Shown here: positions 1 to 11,540 of the stretch, in pieces
Position numbering within the stretch: position 1 is the first letter of the stretch
Layout: the number at the start of each line of letters is the position of its first letter
NCBI GenBank assembly: GCA_973895155.1
Contig: OZ316894.1
Span: forward strand, 806,001-870,000
Direction: 5' to 3'
DNA length: 64,000 nucleotides
From: Marsupella aquatica
Taxonomy: Eukaryota; Marchantiophyta
Translations under genes and position numbers: made by a program
The notes under the pieces: model-generated
What the model was told of the DNA's origin: nothing
The model's input: the letters and a program-made list of their open reading frames with translations, nothing else
Databases searched by the model: none

Positions 1-154
1 TGGTGTCATCATTTCAAAAATATATTTTTTAAGTCCAAAAACTCATAAGAGATCATATAAACCTTCTCTAACTACTATTTTAACTCTTTATCTACCTTGG
101 ACTAAGGGAAAAAGCACTCCACTACTATAAATTTATTGTTTTTTGGTTTTTTAG

Positions 155-2729
155 AGGTCTCACACCCATCAGCTACACGGAAAGCATGTACCTACATTCA
201 ACCTCTCATCTCTCTTGATGCATGTCATACAAAGAACAAGAAGTACCCCACTCAACTGTTCTTAACTACATGTTTGGATGGAAATGGCCAAGGATTGATT
301 CTATGTTACGCAGTAGCTCCAGTTGAGAACACAGATAATTGGATCTAGTTTCTGGAATTGGTAGATAGATCACTCTACGGCATTGAATCGCCTCACATGC
401 CACTCATATCAGACCAACAGAAAGGTCTACTTGCCGCTGTGAGTTACGTGTGGCCAGGTATGATACATGCAGCATGTGCAAACCACCTGAGAGCTAATGT
501 CAAGAACAGGCATGGCAAAGCAGCAACAGATATTTTTACAGGATGCATATACGCCAACGATGAAAGACAGTAAGTCCAAAAACCTTCATTGCTTTGATTC
601 TACATACATTTGTCTTCTTATGCATACACCGCATACTCAGTGTTCAATACAATAATATTACCTCTCCTCGAATACAGAATGTGAAGTACATATCACTCAC
701 GCAAATTTTTTCTCTGTGTATGACATGATTGTATACATTAACATCAATGTTTTCCCTGTGCACCTGTATCAGATTTGAAGCGTGTTTGAAGTGGCTGGCT
801 GAGTCCGTCAAGGCACATGAGAATGCAAATGCTGTAGACTACATCAGAAGTTTTGATGCAAAACTTTATGCCAGGCATGCCTTTCCACTTCCCCGCATGG
901 CAAAGGTTACAAGCAACCCTGCTGAGCAAGCAAATTCAGGCTTACTCCCCTTGCGTGAATTTGCTCCTTGCAAGTTGATGGAGCGCATGTGGGTATATGT
1001 TCAGCAAAAGTTTAAAGAAAGGAAAGCAGTTGCGTTGGCGAGACAGGAAGTACTCACTATTCCAGCCCTGGTCAGGTACAACAAGAATCTCAAGACGTTT
1101 GGTCAATGGCCGGTAATCTTCATGCCTGGTCTTGTGTATGCATGATTAGTCATCTGTAGTCATCATCGGTCACTAATGTGCCCATATACTCTAAACTTTT
1201 AAGACCAACTAGTCATAATCAGTCGCCTGTGTTCCGATATTGAACCATAGCACCAGTCATATCTGCGAAAGGCTACTCTTCCTCACTGACTGTTTGTGAC
1301 TAATTCATACCTTGTTTTAAGTCATACAAATGACTACTTTGCAGTCATTTGTAAGACTACACCTTCTCCAAATCCTAAAATGCCCAAGTACGGATTTGGT
1401 CATTATTAGTCACAAAATGTGTCTTAAACCCTAGTCACATAGTTGACCACTCGATCTCAGTCACTTTAAATAAGACGCTATGTCAAAATTATGACTGGCT
1501 TGATACCCCCCAAACTTTAGTCACAAGGAGTCATGGGCAGTCATAAAACTTAGTCATAAGACACCCCGGTTTCTACTAGTGATTACTAGTTACGTGTTCT
1601 GTATATACTGTAACATCAATGTCTTCTTAATAGCTCGGTGTTGAATTAAAATACACTAGTATGAATGTATTCTTTATTTGAATAGTTTTGTAATTATATC
1701 CAAGTTTTCATATGCTCATGTGTTTGATGATGGTGCATCCACAGCCAAGGTTCAAACTACATCCCAAAGTGAGGAGTATCTACTTAGTGTCACTATCACC
1801 AAAGAAATGTTGCACTTGTTGGGAGCTGCAAGAGATGGTGTGGCCATGTGAGCATATAATGGCTTGGGATGACCAGGAAGGCAACAATTTTTCTGCTCAT
1901 TTTCACAAATGTTGGCGGATTGCTTCAATTAGGGCTTTGTATGACAATGTTTTACCTAGCTTTATTGTATCAGACTTAATGCCAAGTCCAAATTGTGTTG
2001 CTCCTGTGGCTGTTGTGAAAAGGGGCAGACATAGAATGGTCCGCATCGAACAGGGTCGTGGGCATCCACCTAGGGCTCTTGGAGAAGGCGAAGAATCAGT
2101 GATTGACTCCCTTGGACAACTATTCTTGAGATATCCACTAGATGATGATCCAAACAGGGTGGAACCCTTTTCAACAGCAAACACTATTGCTGAACTTCCA
2201 ATTGTTCAAGTTCAATCGAGGGCAAAGAAAGTGGGGCCTAACACTAGGAAGTGCAGGTGCAATAAGTGTGGGCAGGTTGGACATAACCGAAGATCTTGTG
2301 ATAAAGTCCATAGTGTGACGCCAACAGATCCGGCAAGAGTAAGGATTCCAACATTAACAGTCTTCTTACAAGTATATATCATTACTTGTGGGCTTCATGC
2401 ATGTGTGGTCTCATGCTAGGGACAAATTTTAAAATTGCCTTCATATGCAGGTGGATAATGGTGATGCAGTCAATTTGGAGCACCCACCTGTGTCACCCTT
2501 TCCTTGGGAAGACCAACTACTACAGACTGAATATAGTATTGAATCGACAGCACCAACAGTAGCCACAGGACCAATCCAGAGCATTGTACCTCAGCCCCTT
2601 CTCCCAAATAGTGAACAACAATTGCCACAAGCTTTCATTGATAGGTGCATGGAATTGGCCAATGAGGCTGCAATAGAGTGTCAGGGATTTGGGTCACAAT
2701 ATCATGTTGATATTACTGAACCTTACTAG
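155..2729 (+). pseudogene. MULE (Mutator-like) transposase, broken
   Basis: Remnant of a Mutator-like DDE transposase. Exons I can follow are about 155-569, 773-~1104, 1745-2338 and 2451-2729, joined by plausible splice sites (GTAAGT at 570, AG before 773, GTAAGG at 2339, AG before 2451). The first exon carries the catalytic-core motifs LDACHTKNKKYP and ISDQQKGL with the WPGMIHAACANHL segment. The third carries a SWIM zinc finger (CTCW, then CEH) and a CCHC zinc knuckle (CNKCGQVGHNRRSC). Lesions: an in-frame TAG at 346-348 inside the core, a frameshift near 1795-1805 just before the SWIM cysteines (SEEYLLSVTI is read in one frame, KKCCTCWELQ in another), and a CACTA insertion in the intron. 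The 5' end is missing or lies left of the window. Family is certain from the motifs; exact exon ends are inferred. Confidence 0.85.
1140..1581 (+). mobile_element. CACTA transposon terminal fragment in MULE intron
   Basis: The segment ends at 1581 in TTTCTACTAGTG, the reverse complement of a plant CACTA terminus (CACTAGTAGAAA). About thirteen AGTCA/TAGTCAT motifs are scattered through it, which is what CACTA subterminal transposase-binding repeats look like. It sits between two exons of the MULE transposase remnant. I find no convincing partner terminus on the left (the CACTA at 1171 lacks further TIR similarity) and no clean 3-bp target duplication, so the left end is probably truncated or diverged. 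Confidence 0.6.
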
Positions 2730-3252
2730 TTACTTTATTACTGAACTTTGGTTGTGCATCAAAACTCTTGTCACTTTTTTCCACCATTATTTCCCGTTTA
2801 TCTTCCATCCTTGCACTTGAAGACAGCGACCATGTTGTCTTCTTAACTTCCTTCATTGATATTGAAGACATTGACCATAATGTCTTCAAATTTGAATCTA
2901 CTTCCGCAATAATATTGGCGCGCGGGACCGTTGGTCGACATAGAGTGTTCCATGGAGAATGTGCGCGTTTGCGAGCGGACTAAAGCGGAGTCTTTGAAGT
3001 CGTCCACATGAGTGACAACAAAGGGAGGAGGTATTAGGAGACCAATGTAGTAGAGGACGGACAGGACAGCACTACAGCGCCAGAGAGAGAGGTCTGAGTA
3101 GATTGTGCAACGCCCGAGAGCACCAGAGAGAGCAAGAGCGTCAAGGATAGGAGAGCGAAAACAAGAGCACCAATGATAGGATTGCCATTTGGCAATGGCA
3201 AAGTTCAATGAAGGCAGTGTTGGTTTTGTAGTTCAGTTGTTTAATTTGGGCA
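2730..3252. other. spacer with GAAGAC/GTCTTC hairpins
   Basis: Two adjacent short palindromes (about 2818-2842 and 2863-2887) have GAAGACA arms pairing with TGTCTTC. The same arms recur in each unit of the 4.1-4.8 kb array. No convincing coding capacity. Confidence 0.45.
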
Positions 3253-3933
3253 TTGGGGTTTGCCATACTCGTCGCCATATGGACCGTATTTGCAGGTTTG
3301 AGTGCACTACTCTTCTTCCTCCATTGCATGTTGGAACGGATTTTGTGTTTGTCTTCAGTGTGGAATCAAGATGGGCTGCCTCCCCTTGCGCCATCAAAAT
3401 CAGAGGGTCACGATTCCCTTGTAGTGGCTATTGTTGGGCCACCAAAACCTGTATCGGCTTGGCGCCAGGGTGCTAATGCAGGTCCATCTTCGTCAGCCTC
3501 ACAAGCACAATTGGTTGACGTTGTGCAAATTCAGCCTGCCACAAGGGTGAAATTACAATCACAAACTTTCTCCTCTTGCTCTAAGTCAATTTCTCTTCCA
3601 TACAATTGTGATCTAGGCTCTACCTCAAAGAAAAAATGGTATGCCATTGCTAGGGGGCGCAGTCCTGGAATATATCGTACTTGGGAGGAGGCAGAATGTC
3701 AGGTGAGCGGATTTAGTGGAGCTAGTCACAAGTCTTTTAGGTCCCATTATGAGGCAGAGGCATGGCTTCAACGACAATTCAGTGCAATGGGTGCACAATG
3801 GAGGGCTCCTATCAAAGCAGATGGTCATAGAGTTAATGTTGAGTTGCTTGGAGTAGATGAGTCTGGGCATGATGAAGTATTTAGGTGCACCTGTTGTGGG
3901 GAAGTATTTTGTAGCAATGAGCTCTTGACTTAG
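3253..3933 (+). CDS. ORF with RNase H1 N-terminal / viroplasmin-like domain
   Basis: Open frame of about 226 codons; 3253 is a TTG, so the true start is unknown and may lie in an upstream exon. Residues ~128-175 (KKKWYAIARGRSPGIYRTW, then WLQ after FSGASHKSFRSHYEAEA) match the RNase H1 N-terminal domain, also called the caulimovirus VI / viroplasmin domain, a small fold that binds RNA-DNA hybrid or double-stranded RNA. No catalytic RNase H domain follows. The protein ends shortly after a Cys-rich CTCCGEVFC. Before the domain there is a hydrophobic stretch (~residues 4-25) and a Ser/Gln-rich linker. It lies just downstream of the dead MULE, so transposon cargo is likely. It could also be a fragment of a domesticated RNase H1-like gene. 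I see no stop or frameshift in the domain. Confidence 0.6.
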   Translation: MGFAILVAIWTVFAGLSALLFFLHCMLERILCLSSVWNQDGLPPLAPSKSEGHDSLVVAIVGPPKPVSAWRQGANAGPSSSASQAQLVDVVQIQPATRVKLQSQTFSSCSKSISLPYNCDLGSTSKKKWYAIARGRSPGIYRTWEEAECQVSGFSGASHKSFRSHYEAEAWLQRQFSAMGAQWRAPIKADGHRVNVELLGVDESGHDEVFRCTCCGEVFCSNELLT

Positions 3934-4137
3934 TTTACACCACAGTGGTAACAAGTTCAAATAATAGCTCACAGGAAGTAGCAATTACAATTTTGCTTCA
4001 ATTGCAGACATTGAAGTCTGCAACAACATTGTACTCCAACAATTTTGAGATGTTATACAAATTTTGAAACTGTTTTGCAGTTCTCATGTGCATCTTGTGT
4101 GAAACCACTAGTGTTGGCCATTTACGTACGTACCCCC

Positions 4138-4796
4138 GCTCAAATTTCTTCTTGAAGCAGAATATCCTGTCGTTGGCAAAATGGCTAAGTGTGGTGCGAA
4201 GACGTACAATATGGACAATGTCTTCCAAAACCCACAACATCCACCATTTACCCCTACTCAAATGGCTTCTTGACGCACAATATCCTGTGGAAAAATGGCT
4301 AAGTGTGGTGCGAAGACAATATGGACAATGTCTTCCAAAACCCACAACATCCACCATTTACCTCTGCTCAAATGGCCTCTTGACGCAAAATATCCTGTTG
4401 TTGACAAAATGGCTAAGTGTGGTGCAAAGACAATATGGACAATGTCTTCCAAAACCCACAACATCCACCATTTACCCCTGCTCAAATGGCCTCTTGACGC
4501 AAAATATCCTGTCATTGGAAAAATGACTAAGTGTGGTGCGAAGACAATATGGACAATGCCTTCCAAAACCCACAACATCCACCATTTACCCCTGCTCAAA
4601 TGGCCTCTTGACGCAAAATATCCTGTCGTTGGAAAAATGGCTAAGTGTGGTGCGAAGACAATATGGACAATGTCTTCCAAAACCCACAACATCCACCATT
4701 TACCCCTGCTCAAATGGCTTCTTGAAGCAAAATATCATGTCGTTGGAAAAATGGCTAAGTGTGGTGCAAAGACAATGTGGACAATGTCTTCCAAAA
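4138..4796. repeat. 110-114 bp tandem array, about 5.8 units
   Basis: The anchor CCACCATTTAC recurs at 4241, 4351, 4465, 4579 and 4693, giving spacings of 110, 114, 114 and 114. Because 114 is 38 codons, the array stays open on both strands (for example 4295-4813 plus, 4258-4713 minus) with a 38-residue period. Each unit contains a hairpin with GAAGACA/TGTCTTC arms. Units are very similar, so the array expanded recently. The long open frames follow from the period and I do not treat them as genes. Confidence 0.9.
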
Positions 4797-5239
4797 CTGA
4801 AGGTGCAAACTGAAGGTAGTATCCAGCAAAATGAATAATTTTTATACATCAGAACATAGTGAATGCAATTGTCTTGCTTTTTATTCATAAATGTTTCCAG
4901 TACAAGTTGCAAGTCGAGTTGTGACCTTGCAGTGTAGATGTATCATGGGCCTCCTTGCCTTCCAATGAAGCTACATTGTATCTGAAGCTACCTCAAGCTA
5001 CAGTCATTGCATCTAAAGACCACTGAAGCTACCACAAAAATGGCTTAGTACCACACGGGAAGGGTGTCCACGCTCAGTCAGCATACTGGGAAGGGTGCGG
5101 GAGTTGGTCAATAACCTCCCTGAATGTATCTTGTGAAGCGTCATTTGGGAGTCATGCAAAAGTTGTGATGGCCCAAATGTGTCTACATTGTCACCATCAC
5201 CTAGCAGGATTTCATGCAAGGGAGTTGGTCGAGTAGAAG

Positions 5240-5507
5240 CTAGGGGGATTAACTTAGTGTATATTTTAGGGTACCACGTGCGATCCTAGCCTAATATAAA
5301 TACACCTATTTTATAATGGGAATATTTCAATATTAATGACCTATTTTACTTTATAAAAGGTATATATTAGAGAATATTCTATAAATATTGGTCTATAATA
5401 CCTTCTTTTGCTTCCTACGCTTTTTAAAAATTTAGCTAATTTCTATGAAAAATACCTATTTTGGATTGCACGTGGTTCATAAGATTTTTGATAGTCAACC
5501 CCCCGAG
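5240..5507. mobile_element. MITE copy 1, hAT-like, 8-bp target duplication
   Basis: 268-bp AT-rich element with terminal inverted repeats: left CTAGGGGGATTAACTTA, right (reverse complement) CTCGGGGGGTTGACTAT. Near each end is an inverted GGATCGCACGTGG-type block containing CACGTG. It is flanked by a perfect 8-bp duplication AGTAGAAG (5232-5239 and 5508-5515). It shares most of its sequence with 52356-52641. An 8-bp duplication suggests the hAT superfamily. It interrupts the last exon of the minus-strand Pro/Ala-rich gene. Confidence 0.9.
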
Positions 5508-7680
5508 AGTAGAAGGTGTTCCTCTTCCTCTCCCTTGCCCCCCCTCTACTTGTCATGCTTTTACTTCGCTTTTGCTTGCCTCTCAGTGCTCTGTCTTCAA
5601 CTTCTGATGTTGCTAAGTCATCATCTTCGGGGTGCAAAAACATAACTTTTGTTTTGGGGTTGACTGCCAATAGAGGAACAACCTGCAATGCCTGGCTCAT
5701 ACCCTTGCTTGATTTAGAGGCCTCCTTCCTCTTCCTTGAGACGGGAATAGGTACTAAGGACAAAGCAGCTCCTCCTTTGGTACCTACAACCCACAAAGAC
5801 ATTAGAATACATGGACAAAGAGGTATTCACATTCCACAATGAAGCAGAGGAATTTTGCTGTTGCACACTTAGGCAAACCTGTGAGGAGTTTGTAGCCAGT
5901 GCAAGGCCTGGTGTTGACACTAGTATAGGGGCTGGTGCTTCCACTGGTCTTGGTGTAGGGGCATGTGCTAGTGGTGGTCTAGGGACATCGGCAGGTGCAT
6001 GTGTTGATGTTGTTACAGGGGCAGGGGCTGAGTGTTCATTTGTTGGGATAGGGGTTGGGGCAGGTGCAAGGGATTGCTCCACCAAATTTCCCTTTCCTTT
6101 TCGCCTTTTGCTTGCTTTTTCCCGTTGTTGCCCTTCCTACAATCCAAAGCAACATCAAAAGACATTGACAAAGAGATATTCACATTACTCAACAATGGAC
6201 GCCGTTGATGAGAAGGAATTCAATTATGTGGCCTAAGACACAAAGGCGTACCTTGGAGGGGTTGGTTGCTGGTACTGGGATTGCTAGTGCCATTGGTGCT
6301 GAGGACATTGCTGACACATCCCTTCCCCTTTGTCTTCCTCCCTACAATGAACAAAATTATTAATTGACATAGAAGATAGTGAGGGTTGTGTATTCACTCC
6401 CTGCAAAGCAGTTTGATAAGGAAATTAGCCTGGTACATGAAGACATACCTGGGAGGGGTTGCTTGTCGGTGCCTGTGCTGCTGCTGGTTTTGGGGGCACC
6501 GCTGATACACCCCTTCCCCTTCTACTTCCTCTCTACAATGGAGAATATCATTAAGTGACTTGAATACACCGAGGGTTGTGTATTTAACCCCTGCAAAGTA
6601 ATATGAATAGAAAGGAATGTGAGCTTGTATAGGAAGGCAAACCAAGCTGATCTATATCAAATTTCTTTCCCGTGCATGGGCTAGAATGAAGAAATTGTAG
6701 TGCACGCAGAAGACAATTAGGGTGATGTATTCAAACTTCCAAGTAAGCACTTTTGAGACTTACAATCTGTCGTGCGAGGGCTGGTGCTGGTGATTCCACT
6801 GCTACAACCCCTCCAAGAGCCCTTCTGCTTCATCTCTAGAATGAAGACATTGCAGTGCACACCAAAGACAATGAGGTAGATGTATTCAGACATTGCAAAG
6901 CATTGCAAACAAATGTTTTTACCAAAAACACAAAGGCAAACCTGGGAGTGAAAAGACATTGAGGTTGAAGTATTCAGACTAGATTGCAATTGCACGACTT
7001 CCAAGTAAGCACTTCTGAGACTTACAATCCGTGGTGCGAGGGCTGGTGCTGGTGATTCCACTGCTACAACCCCTCCACTTGCCCTTCCACTCCGTCTCTA
7101 GAATGAAGAAATTGCAGTGCATGGCGAAGACAATGAGGCAGCTGTATTCAGACATTGCAAAGCATTGCAAACATATGTTTTTACAAAAAACACAAAGGCA
7201 AACCTGGAAGGGGTTTGTTGACATTGGAGGGGATGGTGCTACTTTTTGTACTGGGGATGGGGACTCCAGTGGTACACCCCTTCCCCTTCGTCTTTGTCAT
7301 TACAATATATGAAATGAATGCTTAGGGGAGTGAAAAGACATTGGGGTTTAAGTATTCAGACTAGATTGCAATTGAATGACTTCCAAGTTTGCACTTTAGA
7401 GACTTACAATCTGTGGTGCAGGGGCTGGTGGTGGTGGTCGTCATGCTGTTGCTACTGGTACCGACTCTAATAGTACAATCTATGGTGCAATGGCTGGTGA
7501 TGCTGGTGCAAGTGGTGGTAAGGACTCTAAGACTAATATACACGGTACAGGGGCTGGTGTTGTTGCTGCGACTGGCGCTATGAAGTCTGGGAGTAGAGTC
7601 TCTGGTGTAGGGGTTGGTGGTGCTATGAACTCCGAGATAGTCTCCGATACTACTCCTTCCTACAATGAACACAAGGAGCA
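5443..7680 (-). pseudogene. Pro/Ala-rich gene, array of repeated symmetric exons
   Basis: 3' part of a minus-strand gene. Exons begin after a TTGTAG or TTCTAG acceptor and end before GT: 7659-7408 (252 bp), 7097-7026 (72), 6835-6764 (72), 6532-6449 (84), 6341-6252 (90), 6136-5879 (258), 5783-onward. Every internal length is a multiple of three, so the exons are phase-0 cassettes. They encode Pro/Ala/Thr/Ser-rich, low-complexity protein with recurring basic starts (RGRG) and P-A-P motifs; no known domain. An extra unit at ~7204-7302 has lost its acceptor (TTGTAA). Decay: TAG and TGA stops in 7659-7408, a TGA in 6835-6764, a frame mismatch entering 5783, and a MITE that replaced the last codons. 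The upstream part is at 7761-8053 and 12147-13417. No function can be assigned. Confidence 0.55.
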
Positions 7681-7760
7681 TTTGAATACAATGAGGCTCA
7701 TGTATTCACAATTTGCAAAAAAATTCCAAAAGTTATTGAAGCAAAGAAACAAAGACTGAC

Positions 7761-8053
7761 CTGGAGGGGGTAGCCATCCTCTCCCTCTCCATAGGCGTAA
7801 AGAATATTTTTGGAGACTTGAAACCAAGTGACAATGTTGTGAAAAGTTGAGTCCTTGTTCATGAACATCCTGAATAGGATTGTCAATGGGATCCCGAACA
7901 GGATGGTCAATAGGATCATGAATAGGATCATGAACAGGATGCTCAATAAGATGGTCTAAATCCTCAACATGAGAAGGATTCTGATGATTATTGTCTTCAT
8001 CATCTTGAACAGGATGGTCAATAGGATCCTGAATAGGATCATGAACAGGATAG
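7761..8053 (-). pseudogene. acidic HPVQDPID-repeat exon, 3' half
   Basis: Minus-strand continuation of the gene interrupted at 8054-12151. It encodes short degenerate repeats of the type DPID-HPVQD, with EDLDHLIEHPV and DDEDNNHQNPSHV, then FSQHCHLVSSLQKYSLRLW. It ends at 7761 before a GTCAGT donor. If the inserted element and one copy of its 5-bp target duplication are taken out, the frame joins cleanly (I-D-H then P-V-H-D-P) to the half at 12147-12416. Acidic, probably disordered; function unknown. Confidence 0.55.
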
Positions 8054-9216
8054 TGTCACTTGCCTATCCAACGATTAATACGTGCAAACCATACTTTTCT
8101 TTGCTTAAACCGTTGGTATCGTATTATGGGGTCGTGGAGGGACGCTTATTTGGAGGATTTCCACACCTAAGGATGAGTATGTTTGATTCCGCTCCCGGAA
8201 GCGTACTTTTTGATCAAGTCTACCGACTGGTCTCTCCGTTTTTGATCAAGTCCAAGGGACTGGTCCTACCATCTACAACTCATGCCCATCGGGTGAGTGC
8301 TGTCACCACCCCCCTCCTTTCATGGGCAAGCGTACAAACATTTACAATAAGATTTGAACACTAGTGACAAGGGCAAATGTTTCCACAACGAAACCGACCA
8401 CATGCACTAGGGGAGGAAAACAAACAACACAAGCAACAACAAGTGACACACAAAATTTTGGAACCTCAAGCCAAATCCATATCTCTTGGTGTTTCCCATA
8501 ACACATGCAAGGACAACCCGGCCTCCTGCCGTCTGCCCAACTCCTGCCTCCCTAGGACAAGTGCTACGTTTTCCACCTCACTACTCTGGCTTGAACTTCT
8601 CCTAATCGGTGCGTTACTCACAAAAGCTACTCAAAAGCATCAAAGCACTACGCTGAGTTCCCCCCCACTACTCTGGGCTTTCCCCCTAAATACCAAAAAA
8701 AAACACACCAAAGCACCCCTCACGGGGCCACAATGATGGCGGCTTACCCTAGCGGCGTTGCTAAACCCTTCACTAAGAAACCCCTCAAATAAAAGCATGT
8801 GGCACACACATGCTTCTAAAACCCTAAACCCTAAACTAACAATGGGACCGACAGTGCCTTCGACGGCGCCCCAACATTACTCTGTGAACCATGAAATTGC
8901 AAGGGACCCCACAATGGCCGAAACTAGTTGCCCCTCCACTTGAACTTCTGAGTTCACCCCTGGATAGCCCTCCTCCTCCTGAGCATGAATCACTCAACCG
9001 CTCTTGAAACGGACATCGGACGACCAAGTTATGGTCGTTTCAGTATCCTGTAACCCCAACTTCGTCGGGCCCTAACTTGCACGTCCTGGCTCCGTTTGAG
9101 GAGCGCTGCCTCTTGTTGGAATCAGCTCCGCGAGCTCTTTCCAACAAGCCCGTGAGTGACCCCTCACAAAAAGTTGGAAAGTCAAGGGGCCGTACAACCA
9201 CGTCCGTACGACCACC

Positions 9217-10967
9217 CTAATCCTCCTCCTCTTCACTCACGGTGCCCTGGCTTGAGCCCCGTGAGTGGGCATCCCCATCACTCTCCACTGGAGTGAGTGC
9301 TACTTCACTCCTCTTCTTCTTCACCGGGGTACTCCTTGTGCTAGTGCTCCCCTGCTTCCTCAAATTGGCCAAGACCTGCCACACCTTGATGTACCCCTCA
9401 CCAATGGTGTCCTTCCATAAGGCTGCCTCTTCACCGGACCGCAACTCCAACGATAAAACCTGCCTGGTGGCCATGGGAGTCCTAGGGGTGACAGATCAGG
9501 GTGGCATCCCCGGGGTCCTCGTGTTGACCTGAGCCTCTCGTAACGATTTACGTACCTCCCTGAGCTTCTTCTCTAAGCTCTTGCTCTTCTCTTGACTCTT
9601 CTTGGCTGCATCCAACAGGGGTCCATACTTCTCACTGACTTCCTTCACCACCATCTCAATGGCCCTGGAGATCAAATCCGGGGAGAGTGTGGAGCTAGGT
9701 GTGTAGGGGCTCTTCCGTTTCCCCAGACTCAAGGCCTCACTCCTCTTAGCCCTTGTCTCAAAGATCACCATTTGACCCCGTAGTGCTCCCACCTGAGCTC
9801 TTAACACCACCACTTCTCCAGAATTCTGCTTCTCTTTGGCTAGTGCCTGTTTCAATACTCCAAGCTCTTCCGCTTTCTTGGCCTTGGTGGACAAGGCTCC
9901 TTTCAAGTTGGAGATCTCTACGTGAGCTGCTTGGAGAAGCTTAACCTTCTCATGAATGGCCTCCTCCTTGGCCTTGATCACCTCCTTCATAGACAGGGCA
10001 CTCTACTCCAAAGTCTCTACTCTGGCGGTGGCCTGCTTGAGAGAATCTCTCAATGCGTGGACTAGCTTGAGTCCCTCATGGACTCCCTCCTAGAAATCCC
10101 GTAACTCCGCCAGGTAGACATCAGGAATGTTGTAGACCAGGGGCTCCTCCGGATTTCCCACAAGTGATTCAAGCCACTCCAATGTGGAGTCCTCATCCTG
10201 GTTTTCTTCCTCTCTATTATCATCCCCAACCGCCGACGATGATCCCTCCGTTAGTTTCCCCAAGATGGTAGTGGCAATACTCCTGATTTCCGTGGTAAGG
10301 GATGATCCAGAGTCTTCCTGTCCCGGGGAAACAATCCAGCTTCTGCTCTGGCCAACAAAAATGACCCCATCAAATGTACAGCCCCACCTGGTTTCACACT
10401 CCTGGGATCGGTGTCCAATAGCTTTTTCAACCCGTAGTACCACCATCTGTACACATGGGCTGGATAGTTCTTGATGTCCATAGCTACCACAAAATGCTCT
10501 CCATTCACCACCCTGGATTGCACGTTACCAAGGATCCGTTGATGAACCTTGGCCAGAAATCCCTTGTGCTCAGCATCCTTGACGGTGGAAAGAGGAATGG
10601 AAGTAGTGGAGGTGGGATTAATCACCTAACCGACCACCATTGTCAACGTGAGCTCTCCCCTTATGTTCCGAGGCGTGAATGAGAATTGCTGGTTCTCCAG
10701 AAACAGAAGCTTAGCTAACTCCACATGGGGCACTACCCATTGGAGACATTCAAAGTAGATTCCTTCCGTACGTAACTTCATCCCGGCCTCAATGTTCCAA
10801 TTCTTCCCCGAAGGGATTGTAATCTCCACCTTCATGAACTCCGTGAGCCCGGTGGCTTGAAAAATATTCCTACAATCCTCCATCACCTTGGCGGAGGTTT
10901 TGGGATAAATTCAACGGAAAACCTTCCTACTCACCGGTGCGGAACTTGCCGCTAGTCCAGTACTCAT
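9217..10967 (-). pseudogene. gag-like ORF with coiled coil, decayed
   Basis: Minus-strand reading frame starting at ATG 10967. The N-terminal part (KVEITIPSGKNWNIEAG, then FECLQWVVPHVELAKLLF and VYRWWYYGLKKLL) reads like the globular N-terminal half of a plant retroelement gag-type protein; I recognise no exact family. It is followed by an acidic Ser/Glu stretch, a long coiled coil (about 9990-9600, Lys/Glu/Ala/Leu heptads) and an acidic end (SEEEED). Lesions: TGA near 10909, TAG at 10626-10628, a frameshift near 10330, TAG at 10090-10092 and TGA at 9496-9498. Everything else stays co-linear, so it was once one protein of about 580 residues. It lies inside the 8054-12151 insertion. Confidence 0.5.
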
Positions 10968-11429
10968 CGTAGCTTCTCTCTCTTCTCTCTCTCTTGCAAT
11001 CAATGTCTCAACATAGTCACAGTAAGCAGCCTTGTATCTCCGAATGCGTGCCGCACTAAACTCTGGTTGATCCAGCATCCATGCATCCAAAAATCAAATC
11101 CTCAATCACCAAATCCCGTCACCTGTAGCAATGTCAATTCCCTGGCCCAAAACGGCCCCCGTATCCCGATCAATCAATTACCCTCAATTCCCCCAGAAGC
11201 CACTCCATGCCGCTGCCGCTAATGCCCGGAAGAATCATGCCAACAAGCCCCAACAATTGACCATGAGAAAGAGCTTCCAGAATAATTGCAAAATGTGGAG
11301 AGAGCTTCCGGCAAGAGTTGAGAGAGAGCCCGAGTTTTTTTTTGCTTTTGACAATGAGTTGGTCTTGCAAAAGAGAGGAAGTGAGAAAATAGTAAGGAAA
11401 AAAAGGAAACCCCATGGCTCCTTTGCTAA

Positions 11430-11540
11430 TTTCCCTCGCGGCTGCGCCTTGCTTTCTCCCCCTCGCGGCTGCGCCTACCCTTGCGCCCCGACAGCCCTTT
11501 TTCTCCCCCTCGCGGCTGCGCCTTCTTCTCGGTCACAACT
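11430..11540. repeat. CCTCGCGGCTGCGCC triplicate
   Basis: Three copies of a 15-17 bp GC-rich motif at about 11436, 11461 and 11508, in a GC-rich island within the 4.1-kb insertion. No function is visible. Confidence 0.6.

Noticed and set aside
1171-1175. CACTA at 1171 as the left terminus of the CACTA element
   Set aside because: The bases after it do not match the right TIR, and the flanking 3-mers (GGT and ATT) differ.
4258-4813. Long repeat-protein ORFs on both strands over the 114-bp array
   Set aside because: They follow automatically from a stop-free unit whose length is a multiple of three; there is no start context, splice or family support.
5811-6236. Gly/Ala/Val-rich plus-strand ORF (141 codons)
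   Set aside because: Antisense shadow of the Pro/Ala-rich minus-strand exon 6136-5879, which has proper splice borders.
8819-8837. AAACCCTAAACCC as an interstitial telomere repeat
   Set aside because: Only about two units of the plant telomere repeat; expected by chance.
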